Positions 24,111 through 32,876 of a DNA stretch of 64,000 bases are shown one piece after another (within the stretch, counting starts at the first letter, position 1; every line of letters begins with the position of its first letter). A model generated the notes under the pieces. That model was not told the origin of the DNA and did not search any database. It worked only from the letters and a program-made list of their open reading frames with translations. Made by a program: the position numbers and the translations under genes. The stretch comes from Microvirga solisilvae (lineage in GTDB: Bacteria; Pseudomonadota; Alphaproteobacteria; Rhizobiales; Beijerinckiaceae): contig NZ_JAKUCN010000001.1 of assembly GCF_022808595.1 (NCBI RefSeq), positions 558,001-622,000 of the forward strand, in the 5' to 3' direction.

Positions 24111-24857
24111 ATGAGTAAGGTATGGACGAGAGCAGGTCTCGTAGTCTGGCTCTCCATTCTTCTCGCAGAGGCTCTTTCCGCTCGACCTTTTTCCGACTTT
24201 TTAATCGAGCCAGGAAAGCGAGTTGGCCTCATCGACAGGAGTATGACCGAGGATGCACTGAGATCGCTCCTGCCAGAGGGGCAGGTAAAGCGCGTGTTTC
24301 GCCCTATGGGCGAGGGAGTCTCGCATTGTGGAACGGAGATTTATTCCGGCACCGAGGATGTGGCGTTCGTCCTATGGGGATCGATGCAGGAAGAATATTA
24401 TTATAACAGCCAAGAAGAGGACGAGGCGAATGAGAAGAAGTGCCTGGAGGCAACCTTTCTCTCGCAGCCAATCATGGTGGCAATTGATGCGAACCCACTA
24501 GAAGATCGTCCACAGAGCGCTTGGCACACCACTCGCGGCATCCAGATCGGTAACTCCATTAGAAAGCTCGAACGGATTGGTGGAAAACCTTTCGAGTTCT
24601 CGATCTGCGAATGCGATGTCGGCGGCAACACAATGCTGGATGACATTCCCGAATTCGCAAATCTGGTGATCCGACTGAGCTTCCCAGGGGTTAATACAGA
24701 TCATTTGAGCGGATCTTTCCCAAGAGAGACATCGGATACTCCAATCCTGTCCTCCAGTGTGCCGAATAGCATGGCGCACCAGTTCATTGTCACTTCCATA
24801 CGGGTTTATATCTCCGGGGAAGCCTCAGAGAACTCAGCACCTGAAACCGATCCTTAA
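24111..24857 (+). CDS. Exported hypothetical protein
   Basis: The 248-aa product starts with a signal-peptide-like stretch (residues 1-24, WTRAGLVVWLSILLAEALSA). The mature part is acidic with Cys residues at the VSHCGTE, KKCLEA and SICECDVGG sites, which could form disulphides in the periplasm. The block GIQIGNSIRKLERIGGKPFEF resembles a motif in uncharacterised periplasmic proteins (GL-x-IG-x-x-L-x-x-L-x-GKPF). AAGGCGAGGGGC precedes the ATG. Base composition is lower in GC than eno and ftsB, which suggests recent acquisition. Function unknown. Confidence 0.7.
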   Translation: MSKVWTRAGLVVWLSILLAEALSARPFSDFLIEPGKRVGLIDRSMTEDALRSLLPEGQVKRVFRPMGEGVSHCGTEIYSGTEDVAFVLWGSMQEEYYYNSQEEDEANEKKCLEATFLSQPIMVAIDANPLEDRPQSAWHTTRGIQIGNSIRKLERIGGKPFEFSICECDVGGNTMLDDIPEFANLVIRLSFPGVNTDHLSGSFPRETSDTPILSSSVPNSMAHQFIVTSIRVYISGEASENSAPETDP

Positions 24858-24881
24858 CCATGTGCGCGCTAGGAATACCGC

Positions 24882-25196
24882 ATGGTGATCCGCAGACGAT
24901 TGAGGCGATTCTTGATCCCGCTGATGCTCTACAGCGTCTCGGCGGCGGTCGCGGCTTACTTCGTTCACCACGCCCACAGCGGTGCGCGCGGTATCGAGGC
25001 CCAGCAGAAATACGAGGCTGAGGTGGCCGAGTTGGAGAAGGAGCTCGGCGGTCTCAAGACCGAGCGTTCGAACTGGGAGCGCCGTATCGCGTTGTTGAGA
25101 AGCGACCAGATCGACCGTGATCTTCTGGAAGAGCGGGCACGCATCATGCTCGGACGCGTACATCGTAACGATCTCGTCATCATCACGGGCCCTTAA
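24882..25196 (+). CDS. ftsB: FtsB/DivIC-family cell-division protein
   Basis: FtsB links FtsL and FtsQ in the division septum. The 104-aa product has the expected layout: a short basic cytoplasmic start, one membrane helix at about residues 11-30, then a coiled coil at about residues 40-75 (EAEVAELEKELGGLKTERSNW). A short C-terminal tail with RARIMLG follows. The eno-ftsB-pdhA order is common in alphaproteobacteria and supports the call, although identity in this family is low by nature. Confidence 0.87.
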   Translation: MVIRRRLRRFLIPLMLYSVSAAVAAYFVHHAHSGARGIEAQQKYEAEVAELEKELGGLKTERSNWERRIALLRSDQIDRDLLEERARIMLGRVHRNDLVIITGP

Positions 25197-25238
25197 CCAA
25201 AATCCTCCAAAAGAACTGCTTAACTGAATTTCTGTTAA

Positions 25239-25262
25239 TTGAAATTTCGTATGTAATTTCAA
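25239..25262. promoter_or_regulatory. Perfect palindrome upstream of pdhA (possible operator)
   Basis: TTGAAATT (25239-25246) and AATTTCAA (25255-25262) form an 8-bp perfect inverted repeat with an 8-base spacer, about 107 bp before the pdhA start in an AT-rich stretch. It has the form of a dimeric repressor site; the regulator is unknown. Confidence 0.45.
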
Positions 25263-25368
25263 AACGTTGCGCGATTCATTGTGCAGCGCAAAAGATCATT
25301 TGGGCATCTCGCTTTCCGATTTCGACTGCGCTAGAACTTTCGTCGAGGAAACCCTTCGGAGGAACCCG

Positions 25369-26400
25369 ATGGCTGTTGCTGCCCGCAAGGCGGGCCGTGC
25401 CGGTACTGGCGCGGCTAACAAGTCCACTCCCAATACCCCCCAATTCGATAAAAATCAGGATCTCGCAGCCTATAACGACATGCTGCTGATCCGTCGCTTC
25501 GAGGAGAAGTCCGGCCAGATGTATGGCATGGGCCTCATCGGCGGCTTCTGTCACCTCTATATCGGCCAGGAGGCCGTCGTCGTCGGCATGCAGATGGCGA
25601 CGAAAGAGGGCGATCAGGTGATCACCGGCTATCGTGATCACGGTCACATGCTCGCTTGCGGCATGGATGCGAAAGGCGTCATGGCCGAATTGACGGGACG
25701 CCGCGGCGGCCTGTCGAAGGGCAAGGGCGGCTCCATGCACATGTTCTCGAAAGAGAAGCATTTCTATGGCGGCCACGGCATCGTCGGCGCGCAGGTGTCG
25801 CTCGGCACCGGCATCGCCTTCGCGAACCGTTATCGCGACAACGGCAATGTGTGCCTCACCTATTTCGGTGACGGCGCTGCCAACCAGGGCCAGGTCTACG
25901 AAAGCTTCAACATGGCGCAGCTGTGGAAGCTGCCGGTTGTCTACGTGATCGAGAACAACCGTTACGCCATGGGCACGGCCGTGAGCCGCGCCTCGGCGCA
26001 GACCGACTTCTCGAAGCGCGGCGTGTCCTTCGGCATTCCGGGCGAGCAGGTGGACGGCATGGATGTCCGCGCGGTCTACGCCGCCGGCCAGCGCGCCATC
26101 GAGCATGCACGCTCCGGCAAGGGCCCGTACATCCTCGAGATGCAGACCTACCGCTATCGCGGCCACTCCATGTCCGATCCGGCGAAGTACCGCACGAAGG
26201 ATGAAGTGACCCGCATGCGCGAGGAGCACGATCCCATCGAGCAGGTGCGCCGCCGTCTGTTGGAGAGCTGGAAGCTGTCGGAAGACGAGCTGAAGGCCAT
26301 CGACAGCAAGGTGCGCGAGATCGTCAACGAGTCGGCCGAGTTCGCCACGCACGATCCGGAGCCCGATCCGTCCGAGCTCTACACGGATATTCTTCTGTAA
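25369..26400 (+). CDS. pdhA: Pyruvate dehydrogenase E1 component, alpha subunit
   Basis: This thiamine-diphosphate enzyme decarboxylates pyruvate and, with E1-beta, passes the acetyl unit to the E2 lipoyl arm. The 343-aa product has the ThDP motif GDGAANQGQVYESFNMAQ ending in the ENN box, GYRDHGHML and the phosphorylation-loop-like YRYRGHSMSDP. The frame extends upstream to 25267, but the ATG at 25369 has GGAGGA 6 bp before it. The N-terminal 25 residues are Ala/Gly/Lys-rich and disordered. It is first in the pdh cluster. Confidence 0.97.
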   Translation: MAVAARKAGRAGTGAANKSTPNTPQFDKNQDLAAYNDMLLIRRFEEKSGQMYGMGLIGGFCHLYIGQEAVVVGMQMATKEGDQVITGYRDHGHMLACGMDAKGVMAELTGRRGGLSKGKGGSMHMFSKEKHFYGGHGIVGAQVSLGTGIAFANRYRDNGNVCLTYFGDGAANQGQVYESFNMAQLWKLPVVYVIENNRYAMGTAVSRASAQTDFSKRGVSFGIPGEQVDGMDVRAVYAAGQRAIEHARSGKGPYILEMQTYRYRGHSMSDPAKYRTKDEVTRMREEHDPIEQVRRRLLESWKLSEDELKAIDSKVREIVNESAEFATHDPEPDPSELYTDILL

Positions 26401-26419
26401 GCGGCGCGTTCTGCGCCGC
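26401..26419 (+). other. GC-rich hairpin between pdhA and pdhB
   Basis: GCGGCGC (26401-26407) pairs perfectly with GCGCCGC (26413-26419), directly after the pdhA stop. No T-tract follows, so it may act as partial terminator, processing site or 3'-end stabiliser between subunit genes. Confidence 0.55.
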
Positions 26420-26461
26420 TCCTAAAACTCTCGCCGCAGCGACAATCAACACGAGTCTTTC

Positions 26462-27901
26462 ATGGCGACCGATATTCTTATGCCCGCCCTCTCGCCCACC
26501 ATGGAGCAGGGCAAACTGGCCAAGTGGCTGAAAAAAGAAGGCGACAAGGTCAAGCCCGGCGACGTGCTGGCCGAAATCGAAACCGACAAGGCGACCATGG
26601 AGGTCGAGGCCGTGGACGAGGGCGTCCTGGCCAAGATCCTGGTTTCCGACGGCACGGACAATGTGGCCGTGAACACGCCCATCGCCATCCTGGCGGGCGA
26701 AGGCGAAGACGCGTCCACGGTTGCATCGAAGGGCCCTTCGGCCCCGGCACCCGCTGCTCAGCCGGCACCGACCCCGGATGCTCAAGCGGAAGGCCTGGCC
26801 GACCGTCCCGCTCCCACGGAGCGCCCGCAGCAGACGGATCTCTCGACGCCTGCCGCTCCTTCGGTGATCACGAACCGCACCGCCTACAACGCCATGGCTG
26901 AAATTCCGGAAGGCACGGAGCTGGTCAACATGACCGTTCGCGAAGCCCTTCGCGACGCCATGGCCGAGGAGATGCGCCAGGACGACAAGGTCCTGGTGAT
27001 GGGCGAGGAAGTGGCCGAGTACCAGGGGGCCTACAAGGTCACCCAGGGGCTGCTGCAGGAATTCGGCGCGCGTCGCGTGATCGACACGCCGATCACCGAG
27101 CACGGCTTTGCCGGCATCGGCGTCGGCGCGGCCTTCACGGGCCTTCGTCCTGTCGTCGAGTTCATGACCTTCAACTTCGCCATGCAGGCGATTGACCAGA
27201 TCATCAACTCGGCCGCTAAGACCCTCTACATGTCCGGCGGTCAGCTCGGTGCTCCCATCGTGTTCCGTGGCCCCAACGGCGCCGCCGCCCGCGTGGGTGC
27301 GCAGCACAGCCAGGACTTCTCGGCCTGGTACTCGCAGATCCCCGGCCTGAAGGTTGTCGCGCCCTATACGGCGTCCGACGCGAAGGGCCTGCTCAAGAGC
27401 GCGATCCGCGATCCGAACCCCATCGTCTTCCTCGAGAACGAGATCCTTTACGGTCAGTCGTTCCCAGTGCCGAAGCTCGATGACTTCACGGTTCCGATCG
27501 GCAAGGCGCGCATTCACCGCGAAGGCACGGACGTCACCATCGTCTCGTTCTCCATCGGCATGACCTATGCGCTCAAGGCCGCTCAGGAGCTTGAGAAGGA
27601 AGGCATCTCCGCTGAGGTGATCGACCTGCGCACCATCCGCCCGATGGATACCGAAACCATCGTCGCCTCGGTCATGAAGACGGGCCGCTGCATCACGGTG
27701 GAAGAGGGCTATCCGCAATCCGGCGTCGGCGCCGAGATCGCCATGCGCATCATGGAGAACGCGTTCGACTATCTCGACGCGCCCGTGATCCGCATCACCG
27801 GCAAGGACGTGCCGATGCCGTATGCGGCGAACCTCGAAAAGCTGGCGCTCCCGTCGGTGGCCGAGGTCGTGCAGGCGGCGAAGGCCGTCTGCTATCGGTA
27901 A
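26462..27901 (+). CDS. pdhB: Pyruvate dehydrogenase E1 component, beta subunit with lipoyl domain
   Basis: The beta subunit completes the E1 active site. The 479-aa product begins with a lipoyl domain (residues 1-80, [20 protein letters not shown]) carrying Lys43 in ETDKATMEV. An Ala/Pro linker runs to about residue 135, and the E1-beta body follows from [18 protein letters not shown]. An E1-beta fused to a lipoyl domain is characteristic of rhizobia and relatives. It is 60 bp after pdhA and 10 bp before a small membrane gene. Confidence 0.97.
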   Translation: MATDILMPALSPTMEQGKLAKWLKKEGDKVKPGDVLAEIETDKATMEVEAVDEGVLAKILVSDGTDNVAVNTPIAILAGEGEDASTVASKGPSAPAPAAQPAPTPDAQAEGLADRPAPTERPQQTDLSTPAAPSVITNRTAYNAMAEIPEGTELVNMTVREALRDAMAEEMRQDDKVLVMGEEVAEYQGAYKVTQGLLQEFGARRVIDTPITEHGFAGIGVGAAFTGLRPVVEFMTFNFAMQAIDQIINSAAKTLYMSGGQLGAPIVFRGPNGAAARVGAQHSQDFSAWYSQIPGLKVVAPYTASDAKGLLKSAIRDPNPIVFLENEILYGQSFPVPKLDDFTVPIGKARIHREGTDVTIVSFSIGMTYALKAAQELEKEGISAEVIDLRTIRPMDTETIVASVMKTGRCITVEEGYPQSGVGAEIAMRIMENAFDYLDAPVIRITGKDVPMPYAANLEKLALPSVAEVVQAAKAVCYR

Positions 27902-27911
27902 AGGTAGATCC

Positions 27912-28262
27912 ATGTCGGTTATGAGAGAGTATGCTTTTCAGCTGCCCACAATCTTCGGACTGTGTGCAATCATGGGCTTTCTCCTCATTGGTCTTCTTCG
28001 CCACAAAGGAAGGCCTGTAGTCGACTTAGTAAGTCTGCTCTTATCTGGCGTTGGTATCATTGGCACCCTGCTTAGCCTTGAGGGGGCATTAAACTTGGAG
28101 AGGGGATTAACCCCTACTCACAGTGACATCTTCAATCCCGAAACTAGAGCTTGGATTATTGGGCTTGCTCCCATTCTACTTGCTGCTGCCTTTGGGTTTG
28201 GCTTTGCCAAACGCGTTGAAGATTTCTTAAAGGCCAAGCCACAAAGTGCGGTGATCAAATGA
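27912..28262 (+). CDS. 116-aa membrane protein inside the pdh operon, unknown
   Basis: Three hydrophobic helices are visible (residues about 10-28, 35-55 and 76-93), with a basic loop (LLRHKGRPV) after the first and a Lys-rich cytoplasmic end. I do not recognise the family. The base composition is clearly richer in A/T than pdhB and the following gene. The stop overlaps the next ATG by 4 bp (ATGA), so it is translated within the operon. The start could be 27912 (MSVMREY) or the ATG three codons later. It could be an insertion fixed in the operon. Confidence 0.65.
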   Translation: MSVMREYAFQLPTIFGLCAIMGFLLIGLLRHKGRPVVDLVSLLLSGVGIIGTLLSLEGALNLERGLTPTHSDIFNPETRAWIIGLAPILLAAAFGFGFAKRVEDFLKAKPQSAVIK

Positions 28263-28552
28263 CCGACAAGAAATTCGAAGCCCTCAATGTCCCTCCTGAC
28301 GCGCTCGAAAAGGGCGGCGTCGAGATCCTGAGGGCTTCGGTGGTCGATGGAGCGGTCAGCATCGCGCTGCGCCGCGCCTTCGACGATCCGTTCACCTGGG
28401 GCGTGCTCCTGGTGGATCTCGCCCGTCATGCCGCGCGCGTCTACGCCATGGAAACCGACTTCTCCGAGGAGGAAGCCCTGGCGGAGATCATTTCAGGCAT
28501 TCAAACCGAGCTGGATGATCCGAGCGATCCCGGCTCGCAGGCCATCAACTAA
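28259..28552 (+). CDS. DUF5076-family small protein
   Basis: The 97-aa acidic soluble protein starts MTDKKFEALNVPPDALEKGG and contains FDDPFTWGVLLVDLARHAA. The pattern matches small proteins annotated DUF5076 that sit beside pdhC in alphaproteobacteria. The role is unknown; the position between E1-beta and E2 suggests a link to the PDH complex. It overlaps the upstream gene by 4 bp and ends 22 bp before pdhC. Confidence 0.75.
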   Translation: MTDKKFEALNVPPDALEKGGVEILRASVVDGAVSIALRRAFDDPFTWGVLLVDLARHAARVYAMETDFSEEEALAEIISGIQTELDDPSDPGSQAIN

Positions 28553-28574
28553 TTCAGCTCAGGATCGAAAAACC

Positions 28575-29975
28575 ATGCCCATCAATATCCTGATGCCCGC
28601 TCTCTCTCCCACCATGGAAAAGGGCAACCTTGCCAAGTGGCTGAAGAAGGAAGGCGACACGGTAAAGTCCGGCGATGTGATTGCCGAGATCGAAACCGAC
28701 AAGGCCACCATGGAAGTGGAAGCCGTCGATGAAGGCGTCCTCGCCAAGATCGTCGTGCCGGAAGGCACGGCGGACGTGCCCGTGAACCAAGTGATCGCGC
28801 TGATCGCCGGCGAGGGCGAGGACCCGAAGAGCGTTTCCGCACCCGCTGCTGGCGGCGCTCCTGCTCCCGCGCCGAAGGCCGAGGCCGCTCCGGCTGCCGC
28901 AGCGCCTGCACCGCAGGCCAACGCGGTTCAGGGCGATGCGAATGCGCATATGTCTTATGCCCGCGTCGATCAGGCTCCCGTCGGTCCCGCGCAGGGCGCG
29001 AAGCCGAATGGGGCAGGGCAGCAGGCCGGTGGGAACCGCGTCTTCGCCTCGCCGCTCGCCAAGCGCATCGCGAAGGATGCCGGCATCGACCTCGCATCCG
29101 TGCAGGGTTCCGGCCCGCATGGCCGCATCGTCGAGAAGGACGTGCGCGCAGCACTCCAGGGCGGCGGCGCGAAGCCTGCCGCTGCTGCCGGTGCTCCCGC
29201 CGCGAAGCCCGCGGCGCCGCAGTTGGCTCCGAGCATGGGTGCCGATCAGGTCAAGGCCATGTTCGAAGCCGGCACCTACGAGGAAGTGCCGCTCGACGGC
29301 ATGCGCAAGACCATCGCCAAGCGCCTTGTGGAATCGAAGCAGACCGTTCCGCATTTCTATCTCGCGCTCGATTGCGAACTCGACGCACTTCTCGCCATGC
29401 GCGAGCAGATCAACGCCGCCGCACCGAAGGACAAGGACGGCAAGCCGTCCTACAAGCTCTCGGTCAACGACTTCGTGATCAAGGCGCTCGCCGTCGCGCT
29501 GCAGCGCGTGCCGAACGCGAATGCCGTGTGGGCGGAAGACCGCATCCTGAAGATGAAGCATTCGGATGTGGGCGTGGCGGTTGCCATCGAAGGCGGCCTG
29601 TTCACGCCGGTCGTGCGCAAGGCCGAGTCCAAGTCGCTCACCACCATCTCGGCCGAGGTGAAGGACATGGCAGGCCGCGCCCGCAATCGTCGCCTGAAGC
29701 CTGAGGAATATACCGGCGGCTCCACCGCCGTGTCGAACCTCGGCATGTACGGCATCAAGGACTTCCAGGCCGTCATCAACCCGCCGCACGGCACGATCCT
29801 CGCCGTCGGCGCGGGCGAAAGCCGTGTGGTGGTGAAGAACAACGCCCCCGCCGTCGTGCAGGCCATGACCGTGACGCTCTCCTGCGATCATCGCGTCGTC
29901 GACGGCGCGCTCGGCGCGGAACTGCTCTCGGCCTTCAAGCAGCTCATCGAGAACCCGATGGGGATGCTAGTTTAA
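28575..29975 (+). CDS. pdhC: Dihydrolipoyllysine-residue acetyltransferase (PDH E2)
   Basis: E2 is the core of the PDH complex and transfers the acetyl group from lipoamide to CoA. The 466-aa product has one lipoyl domain (residues 1-80, lipoyl Lys43), then an Ala/Pro linker. A peripheral-subunit-binding domain follows (VFASPLAKRIAKDAGIDL, then GSGPHGRIVEKDV). The catalytic domain ends in SCDHRVVDGALGAELL. The open frame starts much earlier, but the ATG at 28575 begins the lipoyl domain as in pdhB. The first 80 residues of PdhB and PdhC are near copies. Confidence 0.97.
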   Translation: MPINILMPALSPTMEKGNLAKWLKKEGDTVKSGDVIAEIETDKATMEVEAVDEGVLAKIVVPEGTADVPVNQVIALIAGEGEDPKSVSAPAAGGAPAPAPKAEAAPAAAAPAPQANAVQGDANAHMSYARVDQAPVGPAQGAKPNGAGQQAGGNRVFASPLAKRIAKDAGIDLASVQGSGPHGRIVEKDVRAALQGGGAKPAAAAGAPAAKPAAPQLAPSMGADQVKAMFEAGTYEEVPLDGMRKTIAKRLVESKQTVPHFYLALDCELDALLAMREQINAAAPKDKDGKPSYKLSVNDFVIKALAVALQRVPNANAVWAEDRILKMKHSDVGVAVAIEGGLFTPVVRKAESKSLTTISAEVKDMAGRARNRRLKPEEYTGGSTAVSNLGMYGIKDFQAVINPPHGTILAVGAGESRVVVKNNAPAVVQAMTVTLSCDHRVVDGALGAELLSAFKQLIENPMGMLV

Positions 29976-30032
29976 TCAATGTCATGGCCGGGCCCGTCCC
30001 GGCCATTCACTATTGGTCGATAGGGAAGCGTC

Positions 30033-30422
30033 ATGCCGCTCACTCGCATCTCCCTCAGAAAGGGCAAGCCCTCCGCCTATCGCAAGGCTCTGGCAGACGG
30101 CGTCTATCTCGCCCTGAGAGAGACTTTCAATGTGCCCGAAGACGACCTCTTCGTCACAGTCAGCGAGCATGAGGAAGACAACTTCTTCTACGGCAAGACG
30201 TATCTCGACATTCAACGCAGCGACGATCTCGTGATCATCCAGATCACCGTCAGCAACACGCGGACAGTCGATCAGAAGAAGGCTCTCTTCAAGAGGATCG
30301 TCGAGAAGCTGTGCGCGGAGCCGGGCCTTCGCCCCGAGGACGTGTTTATAAACCTGATCGAAGTCGAGAAGGAAAACTGGTCCTTCGGTCATGGCATCGC
30401 GCAATATGCGCAGGGAACTTAA
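30033..30422 (+). CDS. Tautomerase-superfamily protein
   Basis: The 129-aa product starts MPLTRISLRKGKP, so Pro would be N-terminal after Met removal, the catalytic base of the 4-oxalocrotonate tautomerase superfamily. The length and the segments VPEDDLFVTVSEH and KENWSFGHG fit the longer members of the malonate-semialdehyde decarboxylase/tautomerase_2 type. The substrate cannot be read. It lies between pdhC and lpd in the same direction, 57 bp after pdhC and 5 bp before lpd, so it is probably co-transcribed with them. Confidence 0.82.
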   Translation: MPLTRISLRKGKPSAYRKALADGVYLALRETFNVPEDDLFVTVSEHEEDNFFYGKTYLDIQRSDDLVIIQITVSNTRTVDQKKALFKRIVEKLCAEPGLRPEDVFINLIEVEKENWSFGHGIAQYAQGT

Positions 30423-30427
30423 AGATC

Positions 30428-31867
30428 ATGGCAAACCAATACGACATCATCGTCATCGGCGGCGGTCCAGGCGGCTATGTCGCCGCGATCCGCGCGGCGC
30501 AGCTCGGGTTCAAGACCGCTGTGGTCGAGCGTGAGCATCTGGGTGGAATCTGCCTCAACTGGGGCTGCATTCCCACCAAGGCATTGCTGCGCTCGGCGGA
30601 AATCTACCACTACATGGAACACGCCAAGGATTACGGCCTGTCGGCGCAGGGCATCGGCTTCGACGCGGCCGCCATCGTGCAGCGCTCGCGCGGCGTGTCG
30701 GGCCGTCTCAACGGCGGCGTGGGCATGCTGCTGAAGAAGAACAAGGTCGATGTGATCTGGGGCGAGGCGACGATCTCCAAGCCCGGCGAGGTCGTGGTGT
30801 CGGCTCCCAAGAAGCAGGCCATGCAGCCGCAGCATCCGACGCCGAAGGGCGTGCTGGAGGCCGGAACGTATCAGGCCAAGCACATCATCGTCGCGACCGG
30901 CGCGCGTCCGCGTGCGCTGCCCGGCATCGAGCCGGACGGCAAGCTGATCTGGACCTATTTCGAGGCCATGGTGCCGCCCGCCATGCCGAAGTCGCTGCTC
31001 GTCATGGGCTCGGGCGCCATCGGCATCGAGTTCGCATCCTTCTACCGCACCATGGGCGCCGAAGTGACCGTGGTCGAGGTGATGCCGCAGATCATGCCAG
31101 TCGAGGATGCAGAGATCGCAGCTCTCGCCCGCAAGCGCTTCGAGAAGCAGGGCATGAAGATCCTCACCGGCGCCAAGGTCACGAAGGTGGAGAAGGGCGC
31201 GAATTCCGTCACCGCCACCATCGATGACGGCAAGGGCGGCACGCAGACGATCACCGCGGAGCGGATGATCTCGGCGGTCGGCGTCGTCGGCAATATCGAG
31301 AATCTGGGTCTGGAAAAGATCGGCGTGAAGATCGAGCGCGGCGTCGTCGTGACCGACGGTCTCGGCCGCACCAACGTGCCCGGCATCTACGCCATCGGCG
31401 ATGTCGCCGGCGCGCCCATGCTCGCGCACAAGGCCGAGCACGAGGGCGTGATCTGCGTCGAGACCATCAAGGGCCTGCACACGCATGCCATGGACAAGGC
31501 GAAGATCCCGGGCTGCACCTATTGCAACCCGCAGGTCGCGTCGGTCGGTCTCACCGAGGCCAAGGCGAAAGAGCAGGGCTACGACATCCGCGTCGGCCGC
31601 TTCCCGTTCGTGGGCAACGGCAAGGCCATCGCGCTCGGCGAGCCGGACGGCATGGTGAAGACGATCTTCGACAAGAAGACCGGTCAGCTTCTCGGCGCGC
31701 ACATGGTGGGCGCTGAAGTCACCGAGATGATCCAGGGCTTCGTGATCGCCATGAACCTGGAGACCACGGAAGAAGAGCTGATCCACGCGGTCTTCCCGCA
31801 TCCGACCATCTCGGAGACGATGCACGAAGCCGTCATGGACGCCTACGGACGCGCGATCCACATCTAA
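30428..31867 (+). CDS. lpdA: Dihydrolipoyl dehydrogenase (E3)
   Basis: This FAD enzyme reoxidises the dihydrolipoyl group of E2 and reduces NAD. The 479-aa product has the FAD-binding IIVIGGGPGGYVAAI, the redox pair Cys42/Cys47 (GGICLNWGCIPTK), the NAD-binding GSGAIGIEF and AIGDVAGAPMLAHKAEHEG. The C-terminal interface HPTISETMHEA is also present. It is the E3 of the adjacent pdh operon. The ATG at 30428 is chosen over the earlier open frame because the conserved FAD fold begins there. Confidence 0.97.
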   Translation: MANQYDIIVIGGGPGGYVAAIRAAQLGFKTAVVEREHLGGICLNWGCIPTKALLRSAEIYHYMEHAKDYGLSAQGIGFDAAAIVQRSRGVSGRLNGGVGMLLKKNKVDVIWGEATISKPGEVVVSAPKKQAMQPQHPTPKGVLEAGTYQAKHIIVATGARPRALPGIEPDGKLIWTYFEAMVPPAMPKSLLVMGSGAIGIEFASFYRTMGAEVTVVEVMPQIMPVEDAEIAALARKRFEKQGMKILTGAKVTKVEKGANSVTATIDDGKGGTQTITAERMISAVGVVGNIENLGLEKIGVKIERGVVVTDGLGRTNVPGIYAIGDVAGAPMLAHKAEHEGVICVETIKGLHTHAMDKAKIPGCTYCNPQVASVGLTEAKAKEQGYDIRVGRFPFVGNGKAIALGEPDGMVKTIFDKKTGQLLGAHMVGAEVTEMIQGFVIAMNLETTEEELIHAVFPHPTISETMHEAVMDAYGRAIHI

Positions 31868-31873
31868 GCCCGA

Positions 31874-32359
31874 ATGCATCCGCTCTGGATCCCGCTCCTT
31901 CTCCTCAGCCTCGCTCTCATCGGTGTCGGGGCCTGGGGCGGACTCAAGCTCAGCCGGGTTTATTCCTGGCTGAGCATTTGCGTCGGCATCTTCGCAGCCA
32001 TCTGCAGCATTCCGCTCGGCCTGATCGTCGCCTTCGGCCTCTGGATGTGCGCCACGCGCATCGTGAAGGAAGGCGAGCTGCCGGATATGGGCTTGTCCTG
32101 GGTGGTGAAACGCAGCTCCTGCGGAGTCGGCTCCTCCGATATCTATTACGTGGAGCTCGGCCGGGTCGGCTGGTGGCGCTATACGATCTTCGATTCCACT
32201 GACTGGCCGGTGCCGATGCGCCTTGAAAGCGCCGGTCCCGAAGCCGTGCGCGTCATCCTAGGGAACGAAGAGTCGCCGCCGGATTACGTCATTCCGGTTT
32301 CATGGCTCGGACAGGCGGTAAAGCCGCTCGCGTTCCATCGGGGAAAGCCGGAAGAATAG
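31874..32359 (+). CDS. 161-aa membrane protein, unknown
   Basis: Two N-terminal hydrophobic helices (residues about 4-22 and 34-60) are followed by a soluble C-terminal domain of about 100 residues. This domain contains a CGVGSSDIYYVELGRVGWWRY stretch. I do not recognise the family. It begins 6 bp after the lpdA stop and reads in the same direction, so it is likely to be co-transcribed with lpdA. Function not predictable. Confidence 0.65.
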   Translation: MHPLWIPLLLLSLALIGVGAWGGLKLSRVYSWLSICVGIFAAICSIPLGLIVAFGLWMCATRIVKEGELPDMGLSWVVKRSSCGVGSSDIYYVELGRVGWWRYTIFDSTDWPVPMRLESAGPEAVRVILGNEESPPDYVIPVSWLGQAVKPLAFHRGKPEE

Positions 32360-32368
32360 AGGCCGCGC

Positions 32369-32734
32369 TCAAAGCGTATTGACGATGATGCGCTCGGAGG
32401 CCGGCGTCGCCGGGGAGGGCGCGCGGACGACGAAGCCGCGGCACTTGGTGGTGAGGGTGCGGACCGGCAGGTGGTGCTTGTCGGCGCCGATCATGTAGTT
32501 GACGGTGTAATAGGTCTCGCCGCCGACCAGCACCGTGTCCTTCGTCTCGAACACATACCCCACTTCCGTCGGCGTGATCCGGTAGACGGAGCGCGGCGGG
32601 CCGAAAGCCGCGATGCGCTCCGAGATCGGACGGCCGATGAAATCCGCGCAGGAATACGACACCGTCTGCTCCGCCGTCGACACGCATCCCCCGGCACTGA
32701 GCGCAAGGCCCGCCACGGCAATCATTCTCTTCAC
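32369..32734 (-). CDS. Small putative lipoprotein, unknown
   Basis: The 121-aa product starts at GTG 32734 (MKRMIAVAG), with GGGGAGAG about 6 bp upstream. A shorter signal peptide starting at the ATG at 32725 is also possible. The signal sequence ends in LSAGGC, a weak lipobox. The mature part has two Cys (YSCADF and TTKCRGF) and the segment ERIAAFGPPRSVYRITPTEVGY. This resembles outer-membrane assembly-type small lipoproteins in general form only. It is convergent with the preceding gene and divergent from the GFA gene. Confidence 0.65.
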   Translation of the reverse strand: MKRMIAVAGLALSAGGCVSTAEQTVSYSCADFIGRPISERIAAFGPPRSVYRITPTEVGYVFETKDTVLVGGETYYTVNYMIGADKHHLPVRTLTTKCRGFVVRAPSPATPASERIIVNTL

Positions 32735-32876
32735 CAATCTCTCCCCAGCACGAGACGCGAAACCCAACCGATAAAAGGAATTTAGACAACCTTTGCCGTA
32801 AGGGAAGCCATGCTCCGTTGACGTGCTTAAAACCCGGCCGCACATTTCTCATCCGGCAGCAGCGGGGAGGGAGCCC

